From the NCBI RefSeq assembly GCF_001665535.1, contig NZ_LZSQ01000095.1:1-37083 (forward strand): a stretch of DNA of 37,083 bases, read 5' to 3'. Positions 24,840 to 34,567 of the stretch are shown here, piece by piece. The stretch comes from Mycobacterium sp. 852002-51961_SCH5331710. Its GTDB lineage: Bacteria; Actinomycetota; Actinomycetes; Mycobacteriales; Mycobacteriaceae. Position 1 is the stretch's first letter. Every line of letters starts with the position of its first letter. The position numbers and the translations under genes were made by a program. The notes under the pieces are model-generated. The model saw only the letters and a program-made list of their open reading frames with translations. It was not told the DNA's origin and made no database searches.

Positions 24840-24981
24840 ACTTCTCGACATTGTGCGCACGTTCACCGGCCGCGAGCGTGCGGGTATGCCTGAGGGAAGC
24901 GATCACCGCTCGTTGCTGTTGAATGTCGTAACTGCTGTGATGGTCATAGACGTTGAATCAGGTGGATCAAGGAGAAACACG

Positions 24982-26160
24982 GTGTCGACACCGTTGCCGC
25001 CGCTGGTAGAACCGGCGGCCGAACTCACCCGCGAGGAAGTGGCGCGCTACAGCCGTCACCTCATCATCCCCGACCTCGGCCTGGACGGGCAGAAGCGGCT
25101 GAAGAACGCCAAGGTGTTGGTCATCGGCGCCGGCGGGCTGGGCTCGCCGACCTTGCTCTACCTCGCCGCGGCCGGCGTCGGCACCATCGGGATCGTCGAG
25201 TTCGACGTGGTCGACGAGTCGAACCTGCAGCGCCAGATCATTCACGGCCAATCCGACATCGGCCGGTCGAAGGCTGAGAGCGCCCGCGACTCGATTCTCG
25301 ACATCAACCCGCTGGTGACGGTCAATCTGCATCAGTTCCGGCTGGAACCCGACAACGCCGTCGAGCTCTTCGAGCAGTACGACCTGATCCTCGACGGGAC
25401 CGACAACTTCGCGACGCGCTACCTCGTCAACGACGCCGCCGTGCTCGCGCATAAGCCCTACGTCTGGGGGTCCATCTTCCGGTTCGAGGGCCAGATCTCG
25501 GTCTTCTGGGAGGACGCCCCGAACGGGCTCGGATTGAACTACCGCGACCTGTACCCGGAGCCGCCACCGCCGGGGATGGTGCCGTCGTGCGCCGAGGGCG
25601 GGGTGCTGGGCATCCTGTGCGCTTCGGTCGCGTCGGTGATGGGCACCGAGGCCATCAAGCTGATCACCGGCATCGGCGAGACGCTGCTGGGCCGCCTGAT
25701 GGTGTACGACGCGCTCGACATGACGTACCGCACGATCAAGATCCGCAAGGACCCGTCGACGCCAAAGATCACCGAGCTGATCGACTACGAGGAGTTCTGC
25801 GGCGTGGTGTCCGACGCCGCCGCCGAGGCCGCGGCCGACTCGACGATCACCCCGCGCGAGCTCAAGGAACTGATCGACTCCGGCAAGCCGCTGGCGCTGA
25901 TCGACGTGCGCGAACAGGTCGAGTGGGACATCAACCGCATCGAGGGCGCCGAGCTGATCCCCAAGGGCGCCTTCGAAACGGGCGAGGCGCTGGCCAAGTT
26001 GCCCACCGACCGGACGCCGGTGTTCTACTGCAAGACCGGTGTGCGTTCGGCCGAGGTATTGGCCATCGCCAAGAACGCCGGGTTCTCCGACGCGATGCAC
26101 GTACAGGGCGGCATCGTTGCATGGGGTCATCAACTCGAACCCGACATGGTCATGTACTAA
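24982..26160 (+). CDS. moeZ: Adenylyltransferase/sulfurtransferase MoeZ
   Basis: MoeZ activates and sulfurates ubiquitin-like sulfur carriers such as CysO and MoaD-type proteins. The 392 residues comprise a MoeB/ThiF E1-like domain and a C-terminal rhodanese domain. The E1-like domain has the nucleotide motif VIGAGGLGSP, the DGTDNFATRYLVND segment and SCAEGGVLG. The rhodanese active-site Cys is Cys350 in YCKTGVRS. The GTG start has AAGGAGA six bases upstream and gives the same length as in M. tuberculosis. The open frame continues upstream through the repeat but is not used. Confidence 0.96.
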   Translation: MSTPLPPLVEPAAELTREEVARYSRHLIIPDLGLDGQKRLKNAKVLVIGAGGLGSPTLLYLAAAGVGTIGIVEFDVVDESNLQRQIIHGQSDIGRSKAESARDSILDINPLVTVNLHQFRLEPDNAVELFEQYDLILDGTDNFATRYLVNDAAVLAHKPYVWGSIFRFEGQISVFWEDAPNGLGLNYRDLYPEPPPPGMVPSCAEGGVLGILCASVASVMGTEAIKLITGIGETLLGRLMVYDALDMTYRTIKIRKDPSTPKITELIDYEEFCGVVSDAAAEAAADSTITPRELKELIDSGKPLALIDVREQVEWDINRIEGAELIPKGAFETGEALAKLPTDRTPVFYCKTGVRSAEVLAIAKNAGFSDAMHVQGGIVAWGHQLEPDMVMY

Positions 26161-26193
26161 CGGCTGGTTTGCCGAAACTCCGCTTACGCTGAG

Positions 26194-27051
26194 GTGGTGA
26201 CTGTCGAACGGCCACCGGATCATGTGCTGGCCGCGTTCGGCCTGACCGGTGTCGCGCCCGTTGCGCTCGGGCCGGGTTGGGAGGGCGGGTGGCGCTGCGG
26301 CGAGGTGGTGGTGTCGATGGTCGCCGACCACGCCCGCGCCGCATGGTCGGCCAAGGTCCGCGAGACGTTGTTCGTCGACGGGGTGCGCCTGGCGCGTCCC
26401 GTGCGGTCCACCGACGGACGGTATGTCGTTGCGGGGTGGCGCGCGGACACCTTCGTCGCCGGAACTCCCGAACCCCGCCACGACGAGGTGGTCTCGGCCG
26501 CGGTGCGCCTGCACGAGGCGACGGCCAAGCTCGAACGCCCGAGGTTCTTGACGCAGCCACCGGTGGCGCCGTGGGGCGACGTCGATGTGTTTATCGCCGC
26601 CGACCGCGCCGCGTGGGAGGAACGGCCGCTGCACTCGTTGCCGCCGGGCGCCAAGGTATCGCCGGGTTCCGCCGACGGGCAGCGGTCGGTCGAACTGCTC
26701 AATCAGCTTGCCACCCTGCGTAAGCCGACGAAGAGCCCGAGCCAGCTGGTCCACGGAGACCTCTACGGCACTGTGCTTTTCGCCGGCACCGCCGCACCCG
26801 GTATCACCGACATCATCCCGTACTGGCGTCCGGCGTCCTGGGCAGCAGGCGTCGTGGTGGTCGACGCGCTGTCCTGGGGCGAGGCCGACGACGGGCTCAT
26901 CGAACGCTGGAGTCCGCTTCCCGAATGGCCGCAGATGTTGTTGCGCGCGTTGATGTTCCGCATCGCCGTGCACGCGCTTCATCCGCGGTCGACGGCGGCC
27001 GCCTTCCCCGGTCTGGCGCGCACCGCGGCGCTGGTCCGCCTCGTGCTCTGA
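26194..27051 (+). CDS. TIGR02569 family protein (aminoglycoside-phosphotransferase-like)
   Basis: This 285-residue actinobacterial protein is of the TIGR02569 type. The segment VHGDLYGTVLF resembles the catalytic loop of aminoglycoside phosphotransferases (HGDLHPGNVLF). The asparagine that follows in active kinases is missing and the loop is one residue shorter. A DIIPYWRP segment follows where the magnesium-binding Asp is expected. It may be a degenerate kinase with another role. GTG 26194 or 26197 is the start. It follows moeZ by 33 bases. Confidence 0.82.
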   Translation: MVTVERPPDHVLAAFGLTGVAPVALGPGWEGGWRCGEVVVSMVADHARAAWSAKVRETLFVDGVRLARPVRSTDGRYVVAGWRADTFVAGTPEPRHDEVVSAAVRLHEATAKLERPRFLTQPPVAPWGDVDVFIAADRAAWEERPLHSLPPGAKVSPGSADGQRSVELLNQLATLRKPTKSPSQLVHGDLYGTVLFAGTAAPGITDIIPYWRPASWAAGVVVVDALSWGEADDGLIERWSPLPEWPQMLLRALMFRIAVHALHPRSTAAAFPGLARTAALVRLVL

Positions 27052-27066
27052 AAACCGGCGCCCGGC

Positions 27067-27363
27067 TCAGAATTCGTGCCGTACCTCGGCAAGCCGGATC
27101 CGTCCGTCATGGGCGAGCACGCCTTCGGCGCGAAGACGCTCGAGTTGCCGCGTTGCCAGGTGCGGAGCCGGTCTACCCGATGCGGTGATCACCCGGTGCC
27201 ACGGCAGGTCCGACGAGTCGGTGCGCATGATCCAGCCGACGATGCGAGGGCTGGAAAGCCCTGTGGCATCGGCGATGTCGCCGTAGGTCGACACGCGGCC
27301 CGGCGGAATCGCGGCGACCAGCGCGCGCACGGCCTCCACCTGCTCGTCGGTGACCCGCGTCAT
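27067..27363 (-). CDS. Alkyltransferase-like (ATL) protein, MGMT family
   Basis: This 98-residue protein has the DNA-binding part of O6-alkylguanine-DNA alkyltransferases. RVSTYGDIA and SPRIVGWIM (with the base-flipping Arg40) are present. The active-site PCHR becomes PWHR, with Trp55 in place of the Cys. Such ATL proteins cannot remove the alkyl group; they bind alkylated guanine and guide nucleotide-excision repair. The ATG at 27363 lies 2 bases after the lipV stop, so the two are cotranscribed. Confidence 0.9.
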   Translation of the reverse strand: MTRVTDEQVEAVRALVAAIPPGRVSTYGDIADATGLSSPRIVGWIMRTDSSDLPWHRVITASGRPAPHLATRQLERLRAEGVLAHDGRIRLAEVRHEF

Positions 27364-27365
27364 CG

Positions 27366-28139
27366 TTACGACTCGAGCTGCTCGCGGATCAACGCCGCCG
27401 TCTCGGCGGGTTTGGCCTGCGCCACCATGTGATCGCAGTCCCACTCCTGCAGCGTGAAGTCCGCACCGAGATGCTGCATGAGCGTGGCGATGAGTTCGTC
27501 GTTCGCGTACGGCGGCTTGGTGCGACCGGCGCGCACGAGTGTCGTGGGAGTACCGCTGCGCGGCAACGTGACCGGGCGGGCGAGCTCGCTCCAGTACGAC
27601 ATCATCGCCGGAATGCTGACCCGCCAGCCGACGCGCCCGGACGGCAGCGTGACCAGATGCTCGTCGAGTTCGCGGTCGAGTTCGGCGGGCTCGACCTCAC
27701 CCCACGACCCGTTCGCTTTCTCGGCGCGCGCCTCGGCGCGGTCGGTGTAGTCGGGGGAGGCGAACATGTCGTCGGCGATCTGGCGCATCCAGTCGCCGTC
27801 GAGGCCCACGGCGGGGTCCAGCAGGACGATCCGCGAGACCAGGTCCGGCCGGGCGGCAGCCAGATTCAGCGCTACCGCGCCGCCGAAGGAGTGCCCGACC
27901 ACCACGGCGGGGTCCTCGAGCAGCGCGGCCAGCGCCGCGACGTTCGCGTCGATCGACCACGGTGCCGCCCATGACGAGTGCCCGTGCCCGATCAGGTCCG
28001 GTGCGACGACCGCGTACTCGGGCAGGTGGCGGGTGGCCAGCGTCTGCCACCGCTGACCGTGGCCGGTGAGGCCGTGAATCGCCAATACCTGTGTGGGCCC
28101 GGCCGGCCCGTAGCGGTGCACGTGCAGAAGTTCGGTCAC
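27366..28139 (-). CDS. lipV: Alpha/beta hydrolase LipV
   Basis: This 257-residue alpha/beta-hydrolase has the oxyanion HG (His22-Gly23), the nucleophile elbow GHSFGG (Ser84) and the late catalytic His (His237) in CDHMVAQ. The sequence fits the short esterases/lipases of the mycobacterial Lip group (Rv3203). No signal peptide is seen. GTG start at 28139. It is divergent from adnA with 63 bases between. Confidence 0.88.
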   Translation of the reverse strand: MTELLHVHRYGPAGPTQVLAIHGLTGHGQRWQTLATRHLPEYAVVAPDLIGHGHSSWAAPWSIDANVAALAALLEDPAVVVGHSFGGAVALNLAAARPDLVSRIVLLDPAVGLDGDWMRQIADDMFASPDYTDRAEARAEKANGSWGEVEPAELDRELDEHLVTLPSGRVGWRVSIPAMMSYWSELARPVTLPRSGTPTTLVRAGRTKPPYANDELIATLMQHLGADFTLQEWDCDHMVAQAKPAETAALIREQLES

Positions 28140-28202
28140 GGCTGTTGATGCTGCCAGTCCCGCTCAGGGCAACTTGTCGGACCCCCGTGGTCTCATGCCC
28201 TC

Positions 28203-31200
28203 ATGTCCGCACCGCACACCGACCTCACGCCGAGCGCGCTCACCGATCCCGGCACTCGCGGCGTCTTCCGGGTGATCGGAGGAGCCGGCACCGGTAAGAG
28301 TTCGCTGCTGGTGTCGGTGGCGGTCGCGCACATCGCCGCGGGCATGGATCCGGAATCGGTTCTGCTGCTGACCGGTTCGTCCCGGCTCGGCGCACAGGCG
28401 CGCGCCCGGATCACCTCCACGCTGTTGCAGGCGGGCACCCGCGCGGTGGTGCGCGAACCGTTGGTGCGCACCGTGCACTCGTATGCGTTCGCGGTGCTGC
28501 GCCTGGCCGCCCAGCGCAACGGCGATCCGCCGCCGCGGTTGATCACCAGCGCGGAACAGGACGGCATCATCCGCGAGCTGCTCGCTGGCGATCTCGAGGA
28601 CGGTGACCGCGCGGCCACCGCGTGGCCGCACCACCTGCGGCCGGCGTTGAGCACGGTCGGCTTCGCCAACGAGCTGCGAGACTTGTTGGCCCGCTGCGCC
28701 GAACGGGGCATCGATCCCGTCGACTTGCAACGCATCGGGCGGCGCTCGGGCAGGCCGGAGTGGCTGGCGGCCGGTCAGTTCGCCCAAGCCTACGAACAGA
28801 TCATGCTGTTGCGTTCGGCCGTGGGCATGGCGGCACCGCAGGCCACCATCCCCGCACTCGGCGCGGCCGAACTGGTGGGTGCGGCACTCGAGGCGCTGGC
28901 CACCAACAGTGAACTGCTGGCCGCCGAGCGGGCCCGGGTCAAAGTTCTCCTCGTCGACGACGCGCAGCAGCTCGATCCGCAGGCCGCGCGACTGGTCCGG
29001 GTGCTGTCTGCGGGCGCCGAAATCACCGTGGTCGCGGGCGATCCCAACCAGGCGGTGTTCGGCTACCGCGGCGCCGACCCGGCGCTGTTGCGCGGCGAGG
29101 AGCCGGCGATCGTGCTCACCGAGTCGCGCCGCTGCGCACCGGCGGTGGCCGAGGCCATCACCGAGGTCGCGCGACGGCTGCCCGGCGTCGAACACGGCCG
29201 CGTGCTGACGGGAGCGCCGGGCCCGTCCGGCACAGTGGCCGTCCGCATCGCGGCCTCACCGCACGCGGAGTCGGCGATGATCACCGACGCGCTACGACGG
29301 GCACACCTGGTCGACGGCGTCCCGTGGTCCCAGATGGCGGTCATCGTGCGATCGGTGCCCCGGCTCGGCACGGCGCTGGCTCGCACACTGGCCGCGGCGA
29401 GCGTTCCCGTGGACACGCCGACGCCGGCGATGCCACTCGCGGACCAGCCCGCCGTGCAGGCTCTGCTCACGGTGTTGGCCGCGACGGCACACGGGCTCGA
29501 CGCCGAACAGGCGTCGGCTCTGCTGACCGGCCCGATCGGACGCGTGGATCCGGTGTCGCTGCGCCAGTTACGACGAGCGCTGCGACGCACCGACGGCTCC
29601 CAACCCCCACGCGAATTCGGCGAATTGCTGGTCGAGGCGTTGGAGCACGGCGTGGACGGGTTGCCCGAGAATCTCGGCCGGCCGTTGGACCGCGTACGCA
29701 AGGTGCTGGTCGCCGCCCGCCGCAGCGCCGAGGCCGGAGCCGACCCGCGCTACACGTTGTGGCAGGCGTGGCACCGCACCGGATTGCAACGCCGCTGGCT
29801 GGCGGCGAGCGAACGCGGCGGCGTATCCGGGGCGCAGGCCGACCGCGACCTCGACGCCGTCACCGCGCTGTTCGACGTCGTCGAGCAGTACGTGAACCGG
29901 ACCGCGGGCGCCACCCTGCGCGGGTTGATCGACCACGTCGCGGGCCTCGGGTTACCCGCCCGAGACGAGGATGGACAGGCCGAGGCGGTCGCCGTGCTCA
30001 GCGCCCATGCCGCGATGGGACGTGAGTGGGAGTTCGTCGTCATCGCCGGAGTTCAGGAAGGCCTGTGGCCCAACACCGTTCCGCGAGGCGGCGTGTTGGC
30101 CACCCAGCACCTGGTCGATCTGCTGGACGGTGTCACCGATGGCGGCGACGGCGTGTCGACCCGGGCGCCGTTGCTGGCAGAGGAACGCCGTCTGTTGGTC
30201 GCGGCGATGGGCCGTGCCCGCGGCAGGCTGCTGGTGACGGCGGTCGACAGCGACAGTGGCGACGAGTCGTTGCTCCCGTCGGCGTTCTGCTATGAGTTGA
30301 GCGCTCTGGTCGCAAATGACGAATCCGACATCACCACGCCTGTCATCGCACCGCGCGTATTGGCGCCCGCGGCGTTGGTGGGACGGTTGCGCGCAGTGGT
30401 GTGCGCGGCTGACGGCGCCGTCGACGACACGTCGCGTGCCTGCGCTGCAACGCTTTTGGCGCGCTTGGCGGCGGCCGGGGTGCCGGGTGCCGACCCCGGG
30501 CAATGGCAGTCGATGACGCCGTTGTCCAGCGAGGATCCGCTGTGGAGCGGGGACGACCACACCGTGACGCTGTCGCCGTCGACGCTGCAGATGCTCACCG
30601 ACTGCCCGTTGCGCTGGCTGCTGGAGCGGCACGGCGGCGCCGACGGCCGCGACGTGCGCTCGGCCGTCGGCTCCCTGGTGCACGCCCTCGTTTCCGACCC
30701 TGGGCGCACCGAGAGCCAGATGGTCAACGAGCTCGAAAAGGTCTGGCCGAAGCTGCCGTTCGACTCTGACTGGTATGCCGACAACGAGCTCACCCGGCAC
30801 CGCGCGATGTTGGCGACTTTCGCGCAGTGGCGCGCGCAGACCAGGGGCCGGCTCACCGAGGTCGGAACCGAGATCGGCGTCGACGGTGTCGTGGTCGACG
30901 GCGCGGACGGTGAGCCCGCTGTGCGGGTGCGTGGGCGGGTCGACCGCCTCGAGCGCGACGGCGAGGGCCGCCTCGTCGTCGTCGACCTCAAGACCGGCAA
31001 GAGCCCGGTGACCAAGGACGACGCGCAGAACCACGCCCAGTTGGTGATGTACCAACTCGCCATCGCCGAAGGCCTTTTCGAACAGGGAGATTCGCCGGGT
31101 GGCGGCCGTCTGGTGTACCTGGGCAAGAACGGCGCGTCGGGTCCGACCGAGCGGGAACAGGACGCGCTGACACCGGAGAAGCACGCCGCGTGGCGCGACA

Positions 31201-31325
31201 CCGTGCGCCGGGCGGCGGCGGCCACCCAGGGCCCGGAGTTCGTCGCGCGGATCAACGACGGCTGCGCCCATTGCCCAGTGCGGGCGATGTGTCCCGCCCA
31301 GGCCGCCGCAGGAGGACAGTCATGA
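28203..31325 (+). CDS. adnA: ATP-dependent helicase-nuclease subunit AdnA
   Basis: AdnA is one subunit of AdnAB, the heterodimeric motor-nuclease that resects double-strand breaks in mycobacteria. The 1040 residues start with an SF1 helicase domain. It has the P-loop GGAGTGKSS (Lys32), and motif II reads LLVDDAQQ rather than the usual DExQ. The C-terminal RecB-like nuclease has VVDLKTGK (Asp928, Lys930). Cys801, Cys1021, Cys1024 and Cys1030 would hold an iron-sulfur cluster. The stop overlaps the adnB ATG. It is slightly shorter than the M. tuberculosis protein. Confidence 0.96.
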   Translation: MSAPHTDLTPSALTDPGTRGVFRVIGGAGTGKSSLLVSVAVAHIAAGMDPESVLLLTGSSRLGAQARARITSTLLQAGTRAVVREPLVRTVHSYAFAVLRLAAQRNGDPPPRLITSAEQDGIIRELLAGDLEDGDRAATAWPHHLRPALSTVGFANELRDLLARCAERGIDPVDLQRIGRRSGRPEWLAAGQFAQAYEQIMLLRSAVGMAAPQATIPALGAAELVGAALEALATNSELLAAERARVKVLLVDDAQQLDPQAARLVRVLSAGAEITVVAGDPNQAVFGYRGADPALLRGEEPAIVLTESRRCAPAVAEAITEVARRLPGVEHGRVLTGAPGPSGTVAVRIAASPHAESAMITDALRRAHLVDGVPWSQMAVIVRSVPRLGTALARTLAAASVPVDTPTPAMPLADQPAVQALLTVLAATAHGLDAEQASALLTGPIGRVDPVSLRQLRRALRRTDGSQPPREFGELLVEALEHGVDGLPENLGRPLDRVRKVLVAARRSAEAGADPRYTLWQAWHRTGLQRRWLAASERGGVSGAQADRDLDAVTALFDVVEQYVNRTAGATLRGLIDHVAGLGLPARDEDGQAEAVAVLSAHAAMGREWEFVVIAGVQEGLWPNTVPRGGVLATQHLVDLLDGVTDGGDGVSTRAPLLAEERRLLVAAMGRARGRLLVTAVDSDSGDESLLPSAFCYELSALVANDESDITTPVIAPRVLAPAALVGRLRAVVCAADGAVDDTSRACAATLLARLAAAGVPGADPGQWQSMTPLSSEDPLWSGDDHTVTLSPSTLQMLTDCPLRWLLERHGGADGRDVRSAVGSLVHALVSDPGRTESQMVNELEKVWPKLPFDSDWYADNELTRHRAMLATFAQWRAQTRGRLTEVGTEIGVDGVVVDGADGEPAVRVRGRVDRLERDGEGRLVVVDLKTGKSPVTKDDAQNHAQLVMYQLAIAEGLFEQGDSPGGGRLVYLGKNGASGPTEREQDALTPEKHAAWRDTVRRAAAATQGPEFVARINDGCAHCPVRAMCPAQAAAGGQS

Positions 31326-34300
31326 CGCCGCGCTACAGTCCGCACGAACTCGCTGCCGCGCTGGGCCTTTTCGCGCCGACCGACGAGCAGACCGCCGTGA
31401 TCGCCGCCCCACCGGGTCCTCTCGTGGTGATCGCCGGCGCCGGTGCGGGCAAGACCGAGACGATGGCCGCGCGGGTGGTGTGGCTGGTCGCGAACGGGTT
31501 CGCCCGACCCGGCGAGGTTCTCGGCCTCACCTTCACGCGCAAGGCCGCCGGACAACTGCTGCGCCGCGTCCGCACCCGGCTTGCCCGGCTCGCCGGTGCC
31601 GGGCTGCTGGAGAGCGGCGACCTCACCGACGAACCGCCCACAGTCAGCACATATCACGCGTTCGCCGGCAACCTGCTGCGTGAGCACGGCCTGCTGCTTC
31701 CGGTGGAGCCCGAGACCCGGCTGCTGAGCGAAACCGAACGGTGGCAGTTGGCCTTTCGCGTCGTGTGCGAACACCCAGAGCTCGACACGGAGAAGACGCC
31801 CGCGGCGGTGACGTCGATGGTGTTGCGCCTGGCCGGTCAGCTCGCCGAGCATCTCGTCGACACCGATCAACTGCGCGACACCCACGTCGAGCTCGAACGG
31901 CTGGTGCACACGCTGCCCGCCGGCCCGTATCAGCGCGACCGGGGGCCCAGCCAATGGCTGCTGCGGCTGCTGGCCACCCAGACCGAACGCACCGAACTGG
32001 TGCCGCTGATCGACGCGCTGCATCAGCGGATGCGCGCCGCGAAGGTGATGGACTTCGGCATGCAGATGGCCTCGGCCGCACGGCTGGCCGAGAACTTCCC
32101 GCAAGTCGGCGAGGAACTGCGTCGGCGGTACCGGGTGGTGTTGCTCGACGAGTACCAGGACACCGGGCATGCGCAGCGGGTCGCGTTGTCGTCGTTGTTC
32201 GGCGGCGGGGCGGACGACGACCTCGCGCTGACCGCGGTCGGCGACCCCATCCAGTCGATCTACGGGTGGCGCGGCGCCTCGGCGACCAACCTGCCGCGCT
32301 TCACCACCGATTTCCCGCGGTCGGACGGGACGCCGGCACCCACCCTGGAACTGCGGACGAGCTGGCGCAACCCGCCCCGTGCGCTTCATCTGGCCAACGC
32401 CGTTTCGGAGCAGGCGCGGCGTCGTTCCGTCGCGGTGCGCTCACTACTGCCCCGACCCGATGCCCAGCCGGGGACGATCCGGTTAGCGCTGCTGAACGAT
32501 GTTGCAGCCGAACGGGACTGGGTTGCCGACCACATCGCCGGCCTCTACGACCGCGCCCGCGACGAGGGAGTGCCGGCGCCGACGGCGGCCGTGCTGGTGC
32601 GGCGCAACGCTGACGCGGCACCGATGGCCGACGCGCTCACCGCTCGCGGTGTGCCGGTCGAGGTCGTCGGACTGGCGGGCCTCTTGGGCGTGCCGGAGGT
32701 CGCCGACATGGTGGCGATGCTGCGGATGATCGCCGACCCGACTGCGGGCAGCGCGGCCATGCGGGTGCTCACCGGACCGCGCTGGCGGCTGGGCGGCCGC
32801 GATATCACCGCACTGTGGCGGCGCGCGGTGCAACTCGACGACACCGGGCAGGCCGAACCCTCCGGGGTCGCCGACCGCATCGCCGCGCAGGCCGCCCCCG
32901 ACGCCGATACCGCATGCCTCGCCGAAGCCGTCACCGATCCCGGTGCGCCCGACCAGTATTCGCCGGCGGGTCACGCGCGGATCGTCGCGCTCGGTCGTGA
33001 GCTCACCGCGTTGCGGGCGCACCTGTCGCATCCGCTGCCCGAACTCGTGGCCGAGGTGCGCCGCGTTCTCGGCATCGACACCGAAGTGCGTGCGCGCCGC
33101 CCGGTCTCGGCGGGGTGGTCGGGCACCGAACATCTCGACGCGTTCGCCGATCTGGTCGCCGATTTCGCGAATCGTCCGGGCGCCGATGTGACTGGTCTGC
33201 TCGCGTACCTCGACGCCGCCGAGGAGGTGGAGAACGGGTTGGCTCCCGCCGAAACCTCCGTCGCCGCCGACCGGGTGCAGATCCTGACCATTCACGCGGC
33301 CAAGGGACTCGAATGGCAGGTCGTCGCCGTTCCGCACCTGAGCGGCCGAGTGTTTCCGTCCACCGGCACCGCCCGCACCTGGCTCACCGACGCGGGGGAC
33401 CTGCCGCCGCTGCTGCGCGGCGACCGGGCGACGCTGTCCGAGCACGGGGTCCCGGTGCTCGACACCACCGACGTCAACGACCGCAAGCGGCTGTCCGACG
33501 TGATCGCCGAGCACAAGAAGAACCTCGAACAACGCCGCATCGACGAGGAACGCCGCCTGCTCTACGTGGCGCTCACCCGCTCCGAGGACACGCTGCTGTT
33601 GTCGGGCCACCACTGGGGAGCCTCGGAGAGCAAGGCCCGCGGCCCGTCGGAGTTCCTTCGCGAGCTCAAGGACATCATCGACCAGTCCGCCGACGAGGGA
33701 CGACCCTGCGGCGTAGTCGAACACTGGGCGCCCGCTCCCGCCGACGGTGAGCCGAACCCCCTGCGCGACACGGCGATCGAAGCCGTCTGGCCCGCCGACC
33801 CGGCGGGCTCGCATCGCAACGACGTGGCCCGCGGGGCTCGGATTGTCGCCGAGGCGATGGCGGGCACGCGCAGCGAGGAACTCCTCGACTCCGAAGAAGG
33901 GTGGGCCGACGATGTCGACGCGCTCATCGAGGAGCGCAACCGGGTCGTCGAACCGTCGACCGCTGCGCTACCGCTGCAGCTCTCGGTCAGCACGATGGTC
34001 GAGCTCAATAAGGACCCTGAGGCGGTGTCGCAGCGGCTTCGCCGCAGGCTGCCGACTCGGCCCGACCCGCATGCGTTGCTGGGCACCGCATTTCACGACT
34101 GGGTGCAGCGCTTCTACCACGCCGATCGGCTGTTCGACCTGGACGATCTACCGGGCGCGGTCGACCACGAGACCGCCGTGGCGGAGGAACTGGCCGAGCT
34201 GCAGGCGGCGTTCGCGGTGTCGCCGTGGGCGGCCCGCACCCCGATCGACGTCGAGGTGCCGTTCGACATGGTCATCGGCGATCGGGTGGTGCGCGGACGC

Positions 34301-34567
34301 ATCGACGCCGTGTTCGCCGACGAAAACGGAGGAGCCATCGTGGTCGACTGGAAGACGGGCGAACCGCCGAACACACCGGAAGCCGTACAGCACAACGCGA
34401 TTCAGCTCGCCGTGTACCGGCAGGCGTGGGCCGCGCTGCACGGCGTCGCGGTCGAGTCGGTGCGGGCGGCGTTCCACTATGTGCGCAGAGGCGTCACCGT
34501 CACCCCCGAGAACCTGCCCGATCTCGACGAGCTGGCCGGGCTGCTGGAGACGGCGGAGGCGGCCTAA
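31322..34567 (+). CDS. adnB: ATP-dependent helicase-nuclease subunit AdnB
   Basis: AdnB is the lead motor and second nuclease of AdnAB. The 1081 residues have the P-loop AGAGAGKTET (Lys44), FTRKAAGQLLRR, motif II LLDEYQDT (Asp276-Glu277) and GDPIQSIYGWRGA. Motif V/VI-type sequences follow around ILTIHAAKGLEWQVV and RRLLYVALTRSED. The C-terminal nuclease motif VVDWKTG contains Asp1009 and Lys1011. The ATG at 31322 has AGGAGG six bases upstream and overlaps the adnA stop. Its stop shares bases with the convergent DoxX stop. Confidence 0.96.
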   Translation: MTPRYSPHELAAALGLFAPTDEQTAVIAAPPGPLVVIAGAGAGKTETMAARVVWLVANGFARPGEVLGLTFTRKAAGQLLRRVRTRLARLAGAGLLESGDLTDEPPTVSTYHAFAGNLLREHGLLLPVEPETRLLSETERWQLAFRVVCEHPELDTEKTPAAVTSMVLRLAGQLAEHLVDTDQLRDTHVELERLVHTLPAGPYQRDRGPSQWLLRLLATQTERTELVPLIDALHQRMRAAKVMDFGMQMASAARLAENFPQVGEELRRRYRVVLLDEYQDTGHAQRVALSSLFGGGADDDLALTAVGDPIQSIYGWRGASATNLPRFTTDFPRSDGTPAPTLELRTSWRNPPRALHLANAVSEQARRRSVAVRSLLPRPDAQPGTIRLALLNDVAAERDWVADHIAGLYDRARDEGVPAPTAAVLVRRNADAAPMADALTARGVPVEVVGLAGLLGVPEVADMVAMLRMIADPTAGSAAMRVLTGPRWRLGGRDITALWRRAVQLDDTGQAEPSGVADRIAAQAAPDADTACLAEAVTDPGAPDQYSPAGHARIVALGRELTALRAHLSHPLPELVAEVRRVLGIDTEVRARRPVSAGWSGTEHLDAFADLVADFANRPGADVTGLLAYLDAAEEVENGLAPAETSVAADRVQILTIHAAKGLEWQVVAVPHLSGRVFPSTGTARTWLTDAGDLPPLLRGDRATLSEHGVPVLDTTDVNDRKRLSDVIAEHKKNLEQRRIDEERRLLYVALTRSEDTLLLSGHHWGASESKARGPSEFLRELKDIIDQSADEGRPCGVVEHWAPAPADGEPNPLRDTAIEAVWPADPAGSHRNDVARGARIVAEAMAGTRSEELLDSEEGWADDVDALIEERNRVVEPSTAALPLQLSVSTMVELNKDPEAVSQRLRRRLPTRPDPHALLGTAFHDWVQRFYHADRLFDLDDLPGAVDHETAVAEELAELQAAFAVSPWAARTPIDVEVPFDMVIGDRVVRGRIDAVFADENGGAIVVDWKTGEPPNTPEAVQHNAIQLAVYRQAWAALHGVAVESVRAAFHYVRRGVTVTPENLPDLDELAGLLETAEAA

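Noticed and set aside
24967..26982. Minus-strand open frame of 671 codons opposite moeZ and the TIGR02569 gene
   Set aside because: It is a shadow of high-GC coding sequence: it shows no recognisable domain, and both plus-strand genes are clear.
30290..32389. Minus-strand open frame of 699 codons
   Set aside because: Antisense to adnA and adnB; low-complexity translation.
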